This document shows, piece after piece, positions 48,196 through 59,812 of a DNA stretch of 64,000 bases. Within the stretch, counting starts at the first letter, position 1, and the number at the start of each line of letters is the position of its first letter. The stretch spans positions 29,673,444-29,737,443 of the forward strand of contig NW_025336481.1 of the NCBI RefSeq assembly GCF_004798865.1. The letters run 5' to 3'. The DNA comes from Varanus komodoensis. Its lineage: Eukaryota > Chordata > Lepidosauria > Squamata > Varanidae. A program made the position numbers and the translations under genes. The notes under the pieces were generated by a model. The model ran no database searches, was not told the DNA's origin, and worked only from the letters and a program-made list of their open reading frames with translations.

Positions 48196-49249
48196 AGGTA
48201 TTTTAATGGGACATAAGGTTTGTAGGGCCTAAGAAGCTTAGAGTCTTATAGGACAAAGTATACCTTGCATTGCATCCATAAGGCAATGTGTAGATACTGG
48301 AGCTATGAAGTAGAATGTAGGTAGCACATAGGCCAGTGACACAATGAAAAAGCCTATGTTCCTTTGTACCAAATTCATTTTACACTGCAGGCAATTATAT
48401 ATGGTTTCTAAAAGCTAGTAAAGATCAGTATGGACAAGCTTCTAAAATCTGCACTTAAAGATTTATTTCTCCCTCATGGTCTCCAAGCTCTCACATGTAC
48501 TTTAAAGAGGAAAGTGAAAAGTTTTTGCTGCCCACTCATGGTGATGCCTCATAAAAGGTTCTTCAAAAACACATCAAAGGCTGTAATTTCCATTCCACTT
48601 TTCCAACAATTTTCTTTTTCTTTCCAATGTTTTCATTTTTTTAAAAAAATGCTATGATTGCAGTCCAATTTTGCCCACGCAGTACTGCAGGCCTAAATGA
48701 ACAATTTATTGAAAAACTTTTTTGCCTCCTTGATACTCCCAGTTTTAGTTGTGCATTGCCATTAATTTTTGCCACTTGGGCAGTGCTGAAAGGGCTTCTA
48801 GTATTTTAATCTACAAGAAGTTTACATTAGTCAGCATTTAAAATGTAATACTAGCACATGTAACCCTCCAAAATATACTCTAGCATGATTATTCATTTTT
48901 TTCTTCTATCACCTTTCTGGGGGAAAAAGGAGGACTAGTTTCTTTCCCTATCTGAGGCGATCTTTATTTAGAAAGATTCTGCTGTGGCAGTCTCAACAGA
49001 GAGAAATCCTTAGTTCTTATGTTACATGCTGCTGTCACCAGGGCAATGCACAAAGCAATATGAGACCAGCTTCCTACCTACTAGTCCTGAACATGGTCAT
49101 GCTCCTGTGAGATAAGGATGATCGTTAAGGCTTCTTCTTGAATTTTTATGTCTTTATTCATTTATACTTTCACTGATTATCTGCCTACAATTAGGGTGTC
49201 CACTTGCAAATTCCAAACAAGGAGAAAAGGAAACATGCATTCAAAAAAG
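48196..49249. other. No recognised feature
   Basis: AT-rich sequence just downstream of the candidate last exon. The frame at 48430-48657 has no known domain. Confidence 0.45.
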
Positions 49250-49564
49250 TAGATTAAAAAAAGCACATTTATTTAGACAAAATTTACACAATTTATATAC
49301 ATCATTACTGACTTTGTCACAAGTGCAATATTTTAAATAGAAATGTAATATACCTCCCTGTACAAGGAAAAATGTTAACGCAGTGATTGCTGTGCCTGCT
49401 GAGTTTGTTGATGAGCAAATTCAGGGTGCCTGCTTATTCACACAGCTATCTAATATTCTTTGAATTTTTTCTTTAAAGTATGATGAAGTATTGGTAGCAT
49501 GGTAACCTTCAAGTCCAGGGCACTTCATAATTCCAGTTCCACCTAAATCCCACCCATAACTTGA
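49250..49564 (-). CDS. Candidate last exon of an unidentified gene
   Basis: I do not recognise the protein. On the minus strand a good acceptor (TTTTGTATTTTTGCAG, AG at 49565-49566) is followed by 47 codons and TGA (49421-49423). The peptide begins SSYGWDLGGTGIMKCPGLEG, holds an NTS sequon at residues 25-27 and ends in an amphipathic stretch FKEKIQRILDSCVNKQAP. AATAAA (49268-49273) lies about 150 bases past the stop, so a compact 3'-UTR is possible. The coding part is richer in G and C than its flanks and uses many Gly codons. It is on the same strand as SYT1 and 34 kb upstream of its first coding exon, so it could belong to a nested or upstream gene. No partner exon was found. A chance ORF is a real alternative. 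Confidence 0.3.
49268..49273 (-). terminator. Polyadenylation signal AATAAA of the candidate exon
   Basis: A perfect AATAAA on the minus strand, followed about 15-20 bases on by a T-rich stretch. Such hexamers are common in AT-rich DNA, so it only has weight together with the exon at 49421-49564. Confidence 0.3.
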
Positions 49565-49566
49565 CT

Positions 49567-51609
49567 GCAAAAATACAAAATCAAACCAAAGGAACTCACA
49601 TTAGTTAAAGAAGTTATCTGTTTGGTAGACAAATTAGTCACTTAGAAATGATTTATCATCTGCTGGCATATGCTGATATGTCAAATGACTTCTGAAATCC
49701 ACCATGCCTGTTTTCTTAGTTTCTTTATTCAAAGTATACTCCTCCCACTGTTCAGTGGTTGATAATAAGCATCACAGAGGGAGGTATTAAAAGACTGTAC
49801 ATTTTATAGGCATGAACAGATGATGAGGAAAGTACAAATTAAAAAAGCATAGTTGATCTGCTATAGCTATACACATTTAATATGCTATATATGCCTAACA
49901 ATGCAAGAGTGGAATACAAAAATCTTACACTATAATGCATTAAATGAATTATTAACCGTATGTTTATGCAGTACATTCCTTGGCTTAAGTGTTATTTTTT
50001 TCCTGTTTTACTAATGCCTCTGAGATTTGGATTGATTGTGGTTTCTTCATTTCTACACCTTATTCCAAATGGAGAAACATTTTGTTCCATCTGGCTCTTC
50101 TTCAGTGACACAATGTTCTTGGCATGTGGCATTAATATAAAGTCATATTGCCAGTCTCTGCTGCCTGGTTATATCAAGGTTGATTTCCCCACCCATGAAA
50201 ATAAATGGGACTTCTGAATCAATACAGTTAAGATTAGTATTTGGGCACATATTAGGCTTTTTTTAGCTTGAGAAACCTTTGTGAATGGCAGTAATGGACA
50301 TTTTTAAGCTCTGTTTTTGCACTTTCTCAACCGTATTGACGAAGCATATGAAGTAGGGGCCCTAATCTCAGGTTGATTAGAGGGCATTTTCCCTAGAATG
50401 TGGTGGAAGGTCTTTATGAATGATCTTTGGGTTGATTATTTAATTAAAACACTTATTCCCCTTCTATACCCAAGGGGTCTCAAAATGAAAGGAAGTTGCT
50501 TATTTTACTATTCATGTATTATAGGAATAAATAGTTGCCTTCCTCCAATGAAAAGAGCTTCTTTGGACAGAAGGTATTCTTTTGTGATAAGTTTCCTTCA
50601 TTAGAAACAAATCAGGGGAAACTTTGGATTCAGCCCAATGATCCTACTGTTTCTGGGGAGATTTCCTGAGATAGGTAAATAGGTCTACCCAAAGCAGGTT
50701 AATATACAATAATGTCATCAGGTTTCCATTTAAACATTCTTTCAAAGACACTGCTCATGTCTTTTACTACTATTCCTGTACATTCAAGGGCATCATAAGA
50801 AGCAATGCACTAAACATGGATCTCAAGGTGTTGCAGGTATCATTAGGAAAAATTCTGAGTCAATGAAAGACTAGATATCCCATTGCAATGTGTTGTTATT
50901 CCATTACGCTGTTCACACACACAAGCACCTTAAAGCTTATTCACAAGTATGTTTAATTGAAAGAATATGCCAGTTTGCTCAGTGGGACTGATTTCCCAGT
51001 ATGCATTCTTTAGTCTTTCATTTTTTTTTCTATCAATCGTGATTTCTATCAATTCATCCATGATTCACCAAGATTTAACATGTATTAATTTCTGTTAGAC
51101 AAATGCTTACAGGATCAGGTTCAAATTACTTAAGACATTTGAAAGATAGGCCAATAAAATAGATGGCCAATAAAGAAGGTCAGGATAAGGTTAATCATCA
51201 AGGAAGGAAGACAAAGCCAATGTAACTATTATAATGGTTGAAGGGTACACTGGGTGAAATGGTACTGGCCAAGAAAATGATTAGGAAACAGTTGTGAAAG
51301 AAAAAAAAGGACCTGGAATCAAGCAAATAGTCTAAAACCACACCAAATATCTTCCCTTACCAAAAGACTGCCCGGTAAACTCCTTTGATAAAGAATGGTA
51401 TAAGTCAACAATAATTAATTATAATTAATTTTACCATTCCAGTTTTGGAACCTCTAGCCAGGGTGGCTTGCTGGCACATACACTGACATCTTTTCAACAC
51501 CAGCCTTTTCATCTAAGTTGTTTTACTACCAGCAAGTTCTTACTGGGCCATTTTTTTTTCAATGTCTGCTGCTGCTTTTAAAGCTCATAATGTTTTGATT
51601 ATAGCTTCA
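49567..51609. other. No recognised feature apart from one short repeat
   Basis: About 50941-51012 is a worn copy of the short dispersed family (GCTCAGTGGGACTGATTTCC). I looked for an upstream partner exon of the 49421-49564 candidate on the minus strand and saw none I could support. Confidence 0.4.
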
Positions 51610-52081
51610 GTTTTATTTATGTACTCATTTATTATACTTCTATACAACTTAATATAATACAATCTCTACATTCATACTAAAGTGCATGTGTAAGACATTA
51701 TCAAGGCAATATAAAGTAATCACCAACATTACAGCAAAGGTAATAAGAAAATGGTACTAATAATATGGTACAGATCTGTGCCATAGTCCACTATAGGCCA
51801 GGAAATGGTTGTGCATAGAAACATGTTTTAAATATGTTTCCCATCCATGGGAATGTGTTCCAGACATTGGATTCCACTAGTGAGAAGGCCCATTTAGGTG
51901 CCATTAACCAGGAATGGGTGACCAATCACAGGATTCATGAACATCATTTTGCCACTCTTCTTCTGCACGATGCCCATTTGTTTTCAACAGCTGCCCACTC
52001 TGCATGAATACAACTTGTATAAATTGAGCAGCACCTGAATGGGAGATTTGGGCAAACAGCCAGTGCAGTTCTTTGAACAGT
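51610..52081 (-). repeat. LINE-like dispersed repeat, second copy
   Basis: The left end is an AT-rich tail (TTTATTTATGTACTCATTTA) followed by GGATTCCACTAGTGAGAAGG and AAACAGCCAGTGCAGTTC. The blocks GAGAAGG and CAGCCAGTGCAG match the order in 30236-30930. It abuts the CR1 tail at 52083 directly. Confidence 0.4.
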
Positions 52082-52082
52082 G

Positions 52083-52435
52083 AATCATAGAATAGCAGAG
52101 TTGGAAGGGGCCTATAAGGCCATCTAATCCAGCCTCCTTGCTCAATGCAGGACTCCAAGTTACAGCATCCCTAATGGATGGTTGTCCAGTTGCCTCTTGA
52201 ATGTCTCGACATAATGTCTTCTGTGGGAGAGCACAGAACCTCCTTATCTACAACTGGGATCTGCTTGCCTATATCTTGAGCATGTTATTTCATGTCCTGC
52301 ACTCTGGCATAACTGAGAAGAAATCCTTTCCCCTTTCCTCTGTGAGACAGCCTCAAGTATTTGAAAGTGCTATCATATCTAGCTACCAGAAGAACCCATC
52401 AAAAGGACTCATTTATTAGGCATTCCCACTCTCAT
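52083..52435 (-). mobile_element. CR1 LINE, 3' end fragment
   Basis: In the plus direction it starts AATCATAGAATAGCAGAGTT and GGAAGGGGCCTATAAGGCCA, the reversed CR1 3' end with its ATTCTATG terminal repeat. Further in, GTTGTCCAGTTGCCTCTTGA and GTCCTGCACTCTGG correspond to the CR1 C-terminal coding block. It is dead and 5'-truncated. Confidence 0.88.
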
Positions 52436-53977
52436 GCCACTAATACTGGCCCCCATGGTGTTGCATAGCATGACATGATCCAAAACTATGGTTAGGTGGA
52501 ACACTGTGTTCTTTTCTGAGCCCTGGCGAGTCTCCCCACTCCACCTTTTAATATAGAAATGAAATAAAGTTATTAACAATCAAGACTGCCTACCAGGTGG
52601 GCGCTTTCTGTTTCTAATAAGAAGGCCTACTTTTCAGTTCAAAATAGGTTCATGGCTTTTAATTGCCTTGGCACATTAATGTGATATTACCTGTAATTAA
52701 GAAGCTCTTTCTTACTCAATCCAGGGAGTGAAAAGACTATATTGGAGACTCTCCTGAATACTTTCTCATTAGCACATTTATCGACTATGTTTTCAAGTTC
52801 ATTATTTGTATTAAAAGACGAGTTCTCACCTAGCTTTGAAATTGCAAAAGCCAAACAGTGTTTATTTATGAACAGTGTACCTTATGCTGCTGTGGGTTGT
52901 TGTTGGAAGTAGTGTAATGCTTGCTGCTAATTTATTGCTGGTATTGAATGCTTTGTTTGTTAATATTGTCCATGTTTTTAAAATTTGCAAAAAACACACC
53001 CGAAAGTGGGCAGAGCTCCTGTGTACTTGCTCAAAGTGGCAGATTCAGGATTTTTTCCCCTCCCATAGCAGCCCCTTAAGACATATTAGGTCCTGCAATC
53101 CTTTGGATAGGATTTGGGACGGGCACGGGATGCTAAGAAAAAGGAAGAAGTGAATGGAAAGATCCATTGTATGAATTTATCTACTGTTTCCATAATGTTG
53201 CTGATGATCAGATCCCAGGATTTGAAAAAGTAGTTAATTTCTCAATACGTATTTTGGCTACAGTTCTAACAACATTTACTGCAAAATAGACCCCATTGAA
53301 CATGGGGGGACTGGAACATGTGCCACCATTGTTTGGCTGGGGCTGGCAAATGGACGATACCAAACTAATGGAAAAGCAAGCTAAAACGTGCGCACAGCTT
53401 TGCTAATAAGGCAGATGCTGGAAGACAACAAAAGTAGCAGGCATTTCTGGTAGGTTTGGTCTCCTCTTCTTACCTAGCGTTAAGGGCTATATTGGCTGAT
53501 TATGAGATACCTGAAAAAGTCTTCTCCCATATTTATCTCCCTTATCACGGAGTCTAGTTCATTTCTATGTGACTTTCTCTGCTAATTTGTGAGACTAACT
53601 TCCCTTTGAAAATCAATTCAGAATTTGCTCACCAAGCATTTATGAAAGGAATTTTCACTTGAGATTAGTCAAAAGCCTGGCCCAAATGACATTAAGAGGT
53701 TTATATTTAAAAAGGCAGTTACTGACCAGTAAGACAATTTACTGTGGCTTATAGTTTTGGCTATCTACTGTTAAGAAAAATTTGCTGATTTATTTTGGTT
53801 TTTTCCTTTGATATTATTAAATACTGTTAAGGTTCTCTGTATTAACAACTGATTATAAATTATAAATGTTCACATGAATATAAAATAAATGTAAAGCATG
53901 AAGCAGTGATTAATCACAATTCATATCTGAGTGAAATGTCTATATCTACAGCTGAAATTTGATGCCTCCTGTGTAAC

Positions 53978-54009
53978 ACTGTGAAGATTTCAAACTGTGA
54001 AGATTTCAA
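53978..54009. repeat. 16-bp tandem duplication
   Basis: ACTGTGAAGATTTCAA occurs twice without a gap, followed by a partial third copy (AGGTTTCAAACTGG). It is probably replication slippage. Confidence 0.9.
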
Positions 54010-54710
54010 AGGTTTCAAACTGGTCAAGGCAGTGATGCCACTGTAAGCTGGCATTTTTGGCACAGTGGCAAATAATTTGACATCTAACCCTAATCCTAAT
54101 TGGACATGTCTCAGTCACAGATTGTTATCAGCTTTGTTCATACACTTTGGGTACATTTCATGGAGCTTTAAATAAGTATTCCACCAACATCTCCACATGT
54201 GCATTCACTGAATGCATGGAGCACTGTTGCAATGGATCAGAAGAATTACCATCATGTTCTATCCCATGATTTCAAGGTTTTCCAAGAAGTTGTCAGTTGC
54301 AGTATTTGTTTGGATCTCAGGCATTTTTATAACCAGTGTCTGAGTAGGAAAAATGTGTATTAACCGTCTTTCAGCCTATACTTTGAAATCTTTGCCCTGT
54401 TGGATATTTGTGTGCGTGTTTCTGTGTGTGCACACATGTGTGTTTTACTGGCTCTCACATCTTATTCTTTTTTTGCTATCTGATGTAGTAAATCTATTTT
54501 TATGTTCAAAGATCAGAACCCTAATCTGATTTTGTTGGAAATTTGATTACCTTTGTACCAATAAGTATTTCCCATTATGAAGGGTAGAGAGGGGTACTAT
54601 AGCAAGTTTGGGAATTTGAAATACTGGAAACAAGTTTTCTAATAGATAATGAAGGATAATGAACAGTGAACAGTGACTTCAGACTCTGAATAGAAGTTTT
54701 TGAAACCATG

Positions 54711-54738
54711 AACATGATTTGATAAACATGATTTGATA
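54711..54738. repeat. 14-bp tandem duplication
   Basis: AACATGATTTGATA occurs twice without a gap. Confidence 0.9.
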
Positions 54739-55385
54739 AAAATTATCTGAAAGCATTTTTTTCAAATGAGCTACTATTCGTCTTTGGTGTACCATGGACA
54801 TGTAATTCACTATGTATCAACAATGGGAGGGTATAACATCATCACTATCACCATCCAATGTACCATTCCATTATCCTTCATATTGCAGATGGTGGAGTGG
54901 GACTGAGGCTTTCAAAGTGTCATGATCTTCCACATCAGAGGTGACATCTAAACCAGGGACTTTCTGATTTATAACTTGTTCTTAGCCACGGCTGCATACC
55001 AGCCTTTTCTGTTGTTCTGAAATAAAAGCCTGGACCAGTATAGCCAAGATGTTTCATGATGTCATAAAGATAACCTTTGTCGAACCCTTTCAGCATTCTC
55101 AACTAGGAACTTTATGGGCTAAAAAAATGTTGTGAATGCAACTTGGTTCCCCAGCCTCATTTGAGAGCTCATATTGTGAATTAAATGCCAAAGGGTAATC
55201 TCTGAACATCTAACATTTCTAAAGGAATCTCCATGAATCTGGAAAGGAATTCCATTCACTGAAAACATGTTAGACAGGAAACCATTACCAAAATATAGCG
55301 CATTCAAAGGAGTACATTATAAATGAAACAGGGAATGCTGAGTCATCTTTTCCTCCCTCCTTACTCAGAGGACTATACAAAGGAA

Positions 55386-55402
55386 AACAACAACAACAAC
55401 AA
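55386..55402. repeat. (CAA)n microsatellite
   Basis: About five to six CAA units, as in RTE and BovB tails, but no LINE sequence lies beside it, so it is recorded as a simple repeat. Confidence 0.7.
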
Positions 55403-55855
55403 ATACCACTGCAAGACAGAAACACTCCAAAAGGTCAAGACTTGCCAAAATAAAACAGTAGATCACCATCATGGTAATTAAGAAGACATTGCAATTTTCT
55501 TTTTTATATTCAGTACATTAGAAAACCTGAAGCTTATTGATCTTTCCTGCAAAATCTTGAAAGGAGCTTCAATAAAAGATGTTTTTAAAGGAAGTATTAT
55601 GTCCTACTTTATTGTGCTGTAGTTTACTGAAAAAGAAACCATTCAAGACAGAGTTCATCCTATACAGTACAACTGTGAATTTAGAAGACAGCAAAAAGGA
55701 TGAGGGTACAACGGGAGGTTAGCTCAAAACCATGGCTTTATGCAATTTGTTTGTGAGAGGCTTGAGATCAAAGGGTTTAACTAGGATATACCAGAGAGAT
55801 CCAAAAATATGTGTTGAAAAGTGGTGAAATTAAATGGCAACAACCATATACTTAT

Positions 55856-56060
55856 TGCATTGACTTATTTATATACCACCCAACATCTAAACAGGTCCTG
55901 AAGTGGTTAACAAGAAAAGGTAAAAGCAAAAGGCAACTCATTAATTTTTTTAAAAATCTAAGTACCAATAAAACTAGTGACCAGTCAAATAGAGAAAGCT
56001 TGTCTTTGATAAAAAATGTCTCCAGAAGGCACAAAAAACAAAACAGTGTTGATCCCTGTC
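55856..56060 (-). repeat. LINE-like dispersed repeat with L2-type tail
   Basis: Reversed, GTTAACCACTTCAGGACC and GGGTGGTATATAAATAAGTC form an L2-type 3' end. GATAAAAAATGTCTCCAGAA and GGCACAAAAAAC further in fit the body of related squamate repeats. The limits are approximate. Confidence 0.45.
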
Positions 56061-56454
56061 TGACATTTGGAGTCAGGGGCTTCCAGAGATATTGATTTTC
56101 TATGTAAGAGCAGTTATACAGGCATAATTGCCAGTTTTTCCTCTAGCAAGGATTCTATTCCTTTAATAAGAGCTGTATATTTATCTAAATTTCCCATCTC
56201 TTCTATGACTTACTGGAAAGCAATGAGTAGAGAGAATATTGTGATAGGCATAGGCTTCTGTGTATTTACCATTGTTTAAAAGTGATTCTCCAATGATGTT
56301 CTGGCTTGTGGAGTTCACCAATAGATTAGCCTTAGGGTTTGCTTGTTTTCTTTTTGCACCTACAAGTGTTGGTCTCTTACCAAATGAGACTTGCCAAACT
56401 TCCCTTCACTGTGTATTCTCTTTTTCATCTCCATATCTCCTTTGTTATGAGTTC

Positions 56455-56700
56455 AGCTGCTGCTGTTGTTCTGCGCTGTCAAATTGTTTCTGATTTATGG
56501 TGAATCTATGAATGAAAGCCCTCCAGAATGTCCTATGTCATCCCTGCTTAACTGTTCTAGATTCAGTGCTGTGGCTTCCTTTATAGAGTCAATCCATCTC
56601 TAATTTGGACTTTCTTTTCTTCTTCTGCCTTTGACTTTTGCTAACATGATTGCCTTCTCCAGTGAGTCTTGCTGTCTCAAGATGTGTGAGTCCAGCTACA
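56455..56700 (-). mobile_element. RTE-type LINE (non-BovB lineage), 3' fragment
   Basis: In the plus direction: TTGTTCTGCGCTGTCAAATT, CTCCAGAATGTCCTA, GCTGTGGCTTCCTTTATAGA, then CTTCTTCTGCCTTTGACTT and TGCCTTCTCCAGTGAGTC. These match the same blocks of 47399-48195 in order. It is short and worn. Confidence 0.75.
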
Positions 56701-57566
56701 GTGCATCTTACTTCTGAGTCCACATAGATAAAATAGTAAACTACTCGCAATGCAGTAGCTTGATTTAGCAATGCAAAATATTTATTACTGCAGATTGAAT
56801 AACAGCCTTTTCAGTGATCAGCTATGGCCAACATGATCTGTGATGTGACAGGAGCTAGTTCTGGCATGTCCAGAAGCAGGCAGATTTTCCTCTTTGAAAC
56901 CCCCAATATCTCACATACCTCAGTTGTACTGTACAGTTTTTACTGGTCCTGGCAGGACTGTAGATTGAGAAAAATTAGTACAGCTGAAATATTCCACATG
57001 CTTCACTTAAGTTGAATTCACACATCAACATCACTGAATCATGCCGAAATCGATTGCTTTGATTCATTCTCACCCAGCATGACAGTAAGATCTTCATTAA
57101 AAAATACTCACTGTACATACTGCATCTACTTCATTTGAAATGCAACTTATATTTTCTACAAATTTCTAAGAAATGTCAAATTGTAATATGCCAGCTCTAG
57201 TTTCAGAGTAGAAACAGTCTGAAAATGAACAGATATGGAAGTTAGGTTGTAAATGTGCTAGCCAATTGATATAAATCCTAATATAGCACATTACAGCAAG
57301 CCTTCTCAGTTGCAGAATGTTCAGTATCCAAGCACACACCATCCTTCTATGATTCAGGCCTTTGGGGAGATAAAGCTCCTATAACTCAGTTATAATTTAA
57401 TAACATCCAATTCTATACAGGAATTGTAGATTTCCCGCTGTAAATGAAGAAAACAAGGAGTGAAATTGCTCCTTAGAAACTGGGCCAACAAAGCTTTATA
57501 CGCCAATTAAATCTTTCATGTCAAATCCTGCACATTGGAAGTGGCAGATGGCCTCTGCATTTAGAC
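56701..57566. other. No recognised feature
   Basis: AT-rich sequence with no repeat, exon or RNA that I can support. Confidence 0.45.
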
Positions 57567-57655
57567 CAGCATTCCCCAAACTGACACCTTGGAAATCCCA
57601 TAACCATGGTTATGCCAGCCAAAGGATGATAGAAACTGTAGTTTAGTACAACTTC
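57567..57655. mobile_element. Short palindromic MITE (hAT-like), worn
   Basis: CAGCATTCCCCAAACTGACA followed by CCTTGGAAATCCCATAACCA, a CCAGCC centre and GGATGATAGAAACTGTAGTT fits the layout of the MITEs at 9863-9976 and 12751-12898. The right end is uncertain. Confidence 0.45.
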
Positions 57656-59245
57656 TATGCAATATGCATTAGAGCATATTGCAACTTTATAACATAAATT
57701 AGACTGGAGTCAATGCTTGTACTCAATACAGCTATCAGATTACTCCCGAACTGTTGCTTGGCTGCCTTTCCTACTGGGCTTCTGTATGGCAAATTCATGT
57801 GCAGTTCAGAGCTTCAGTGGTCCCCATTTGATTGCTCCAAGGATTGAGTGGGGCTGCCATGAACCTGTGCTATTAGTCAAACGCACAATTTAACAGTATG
57901 TGCTAATGCTCTCCAGTGAGGACTGTGGCTTAGCTCCTGAGTTGCACACCTGCAAATGGATTCTCCCACCAGCAGAAGGGAAGAAAGAGGGGTTTTTTTT
58001 GCCAGTCCCTCTTATGCATGCAGACCACACCACCATCTCCAACACAGTTGTGGAGAATCCTTGTGGCAGATTTGGTAGGGAAATCACAAGGAGCTTCATG
58101 GAGAGGAGCGTTTCTGCCTTCCATCGCCAGGATGAGGTTCCTCATAATCAACACTGTTCAAAAACAGCACTGATTTTTTTGTATCTATATTGAACATATG
58201 AAACTGTTCACTGGAATGTACGTTCAAGTAAAGTGCAGTTAATTCCAACCTATTATTTGAACTTCTTTATCTAATTATGACTATTTCAAGGAACTCTGTT
58301 GCCTTTTGCAAAGTCCATGGAATAGTGAAATTTTTCTCTTGCACCAACTTTTGTACTTGAAATTGCTATTAATGACCCAGGATTTCAAATATCTCCCCAA
58401 ATGAAAGGACATGTTAATCTGTGCATAGTATTTTGAAGTAGGTCATATTAAGTACAAGCTTTTCTTGAAATGCCAGCCTTGTATTTTGATTCATTGCCTT
58501 AAAAAAGGCCCAACTGACTTTTCCTTGAGGTATTTTACCCCACTAAAATATATCCAGGAAGGCTTGATGAAGTTATTCATTCAGCTCCTTTCTATCTATC
58601 TGCAGTCCTTCTGATTCTTTAGAACGGATCTAAAGAAACTATTTTATTTGTCTAATTTATATGCCCTTCCTGTGCCTGCACTCTGCCAGCTTAGATATGT
58701 CACCTGTAATAAATATGAAAAATTGCAGTCTGGTGCACTTTCTGTTCCACCCCCCTATTTGCTTTAAAAGCTGACTCCAGCTACCAAGGGCAGTTCAGTG
58801 GTGAGTCCTAGGAAATCTAATTTAATCCGTCTGAGTCAAAAATCCCTGATCCTAATAGTTATTTCAAACAGCTGGGGAAAATTCATCAACAAGAAGACTC
58901 GTACGCCTAGTCCATCTCCTTTAAGGCAGGAGAAGGGGAAGGGAGAAAAAAGCACTAGTGAATCTATTTCTTAAGAATAACACAAAGCTGTTCTGTAATA
59001 CGATCAATAATGCCATAAAACAAGTCTCTGGGGGCCTCTTGTATTGTCAAAATGTACATTTTGTTATTCGTAAAAGAACAGGGCAAAGATATAGAACCTT
59101 AGGAAAAAATATACTAGGAGTCATGCAGGAACAGTAAAAAATAATAATGAGGGGGAGTAATTTATGTTTCATAAGCTGAATAGTAACTTGAAATGTATAA
59201 GTGACTGAAAAGGTTGAGCCATCTTTCTACATTTATACATTATTT
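57656..59245. other. No recognised feature
   Basis: Overlapping open frames on both strands at 57890-58193 have no known domain. The region is AT-rich. Confidence 0.45.
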
Positions 59246-59332
59246 TAGAAACATAGAGAGAGTCAGAAGGGGTCTCCCGGGGCCATCTAGTCTGAGCTCC
59301 AGCACCAGCCGGCTCCGCTCACAACATGCCCA
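59246..59332 (-). repeat. CR1-like LINE 3' end, short
   Basis: TAGAAACATAGAGAGAGTCA, then AGGGGTCTCCCGGGGCCATC and TAGTCTGAGCTCCAG. It is nearly the same as 27891-27972. Confidence 0.55.
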
Positions 59333-59589
59333 TTTTATTTCATGGGACATAATAATTATTTCATTGAGCAGAGTAGTTATTCAAAATGCATGTGGCTGGA
59401 AAGGTTCACCCATGTTTACACATGTATTCATTATTTCATTACATGGGATTCATCCACACAATAATGGAAACAACTTCTAACAAGATAAATTAGTGGAAGA
59501 GATCAGCATGAGAATTATTTGTCCAGCTATTTCTGACAGAAGAGAAAGAAGTAACCATGACAATGAGAGGTTTTTACTGCTCCCTTGCT

Positions 59590-59812
59590 TATAACACTTG
59601 AGGTTGGACACTACTTTAAATGGAGATTAGACTAATTCCAGATGATGCCACTGAAGACAAGTTTTTGGGGCACTCTGATAGGAATGGGCTTTGTCCTCAA
59701 AGCCTACTTTTCGTCTTCCAAAGGCATCTGGTTGGCTACTGTGGGGAGCAAGGTACTGCATGAGGTGGGCCTTTGCTGGTCCAGCTGGGTCTCTTCATAT
59801 GCTTTTTAGTAT
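59590..59812 (+). mobile_element. CR1-like LINE, 3' end fragment
   Basis: The plus strand has GGAGATTAGACTAATTCC, a worn middle, TGGTTGGCTACTGTGGGGAG, GTGGGCCTTTGCTGG and GGGTCTCTTCATATGCTTTT. This is the opposite-strand counterpart of the 3' end at 5495-5600. The frame at 59844-60155 lies outside it. Confidence 0.65.

Larger units (their letters stand above)
52436..55855. other. No recognised gene; small tandem duplications
   Basis: AT-rich sequence. It holds short exact duplications at 53978-54009 and 54711-54738 and a CAA run at 55386-55402. No gene can be supported. Confidence 0.45.

Noticed and set aside
49421-49564. Trypsin-like C-terminus as the identity of the candidate exon
   Set aside because: SYGW and the closing amphipathic helix recall it faintly, but the expected disulphide and GVY pattern is absent.
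55119-55307. 62-codon minus-strand ORF considered as a partner exon for the candidate at 49421-49564
   Set aside because: No acceptor and donor pair fits around it, and the peptide shows no family resemblance.
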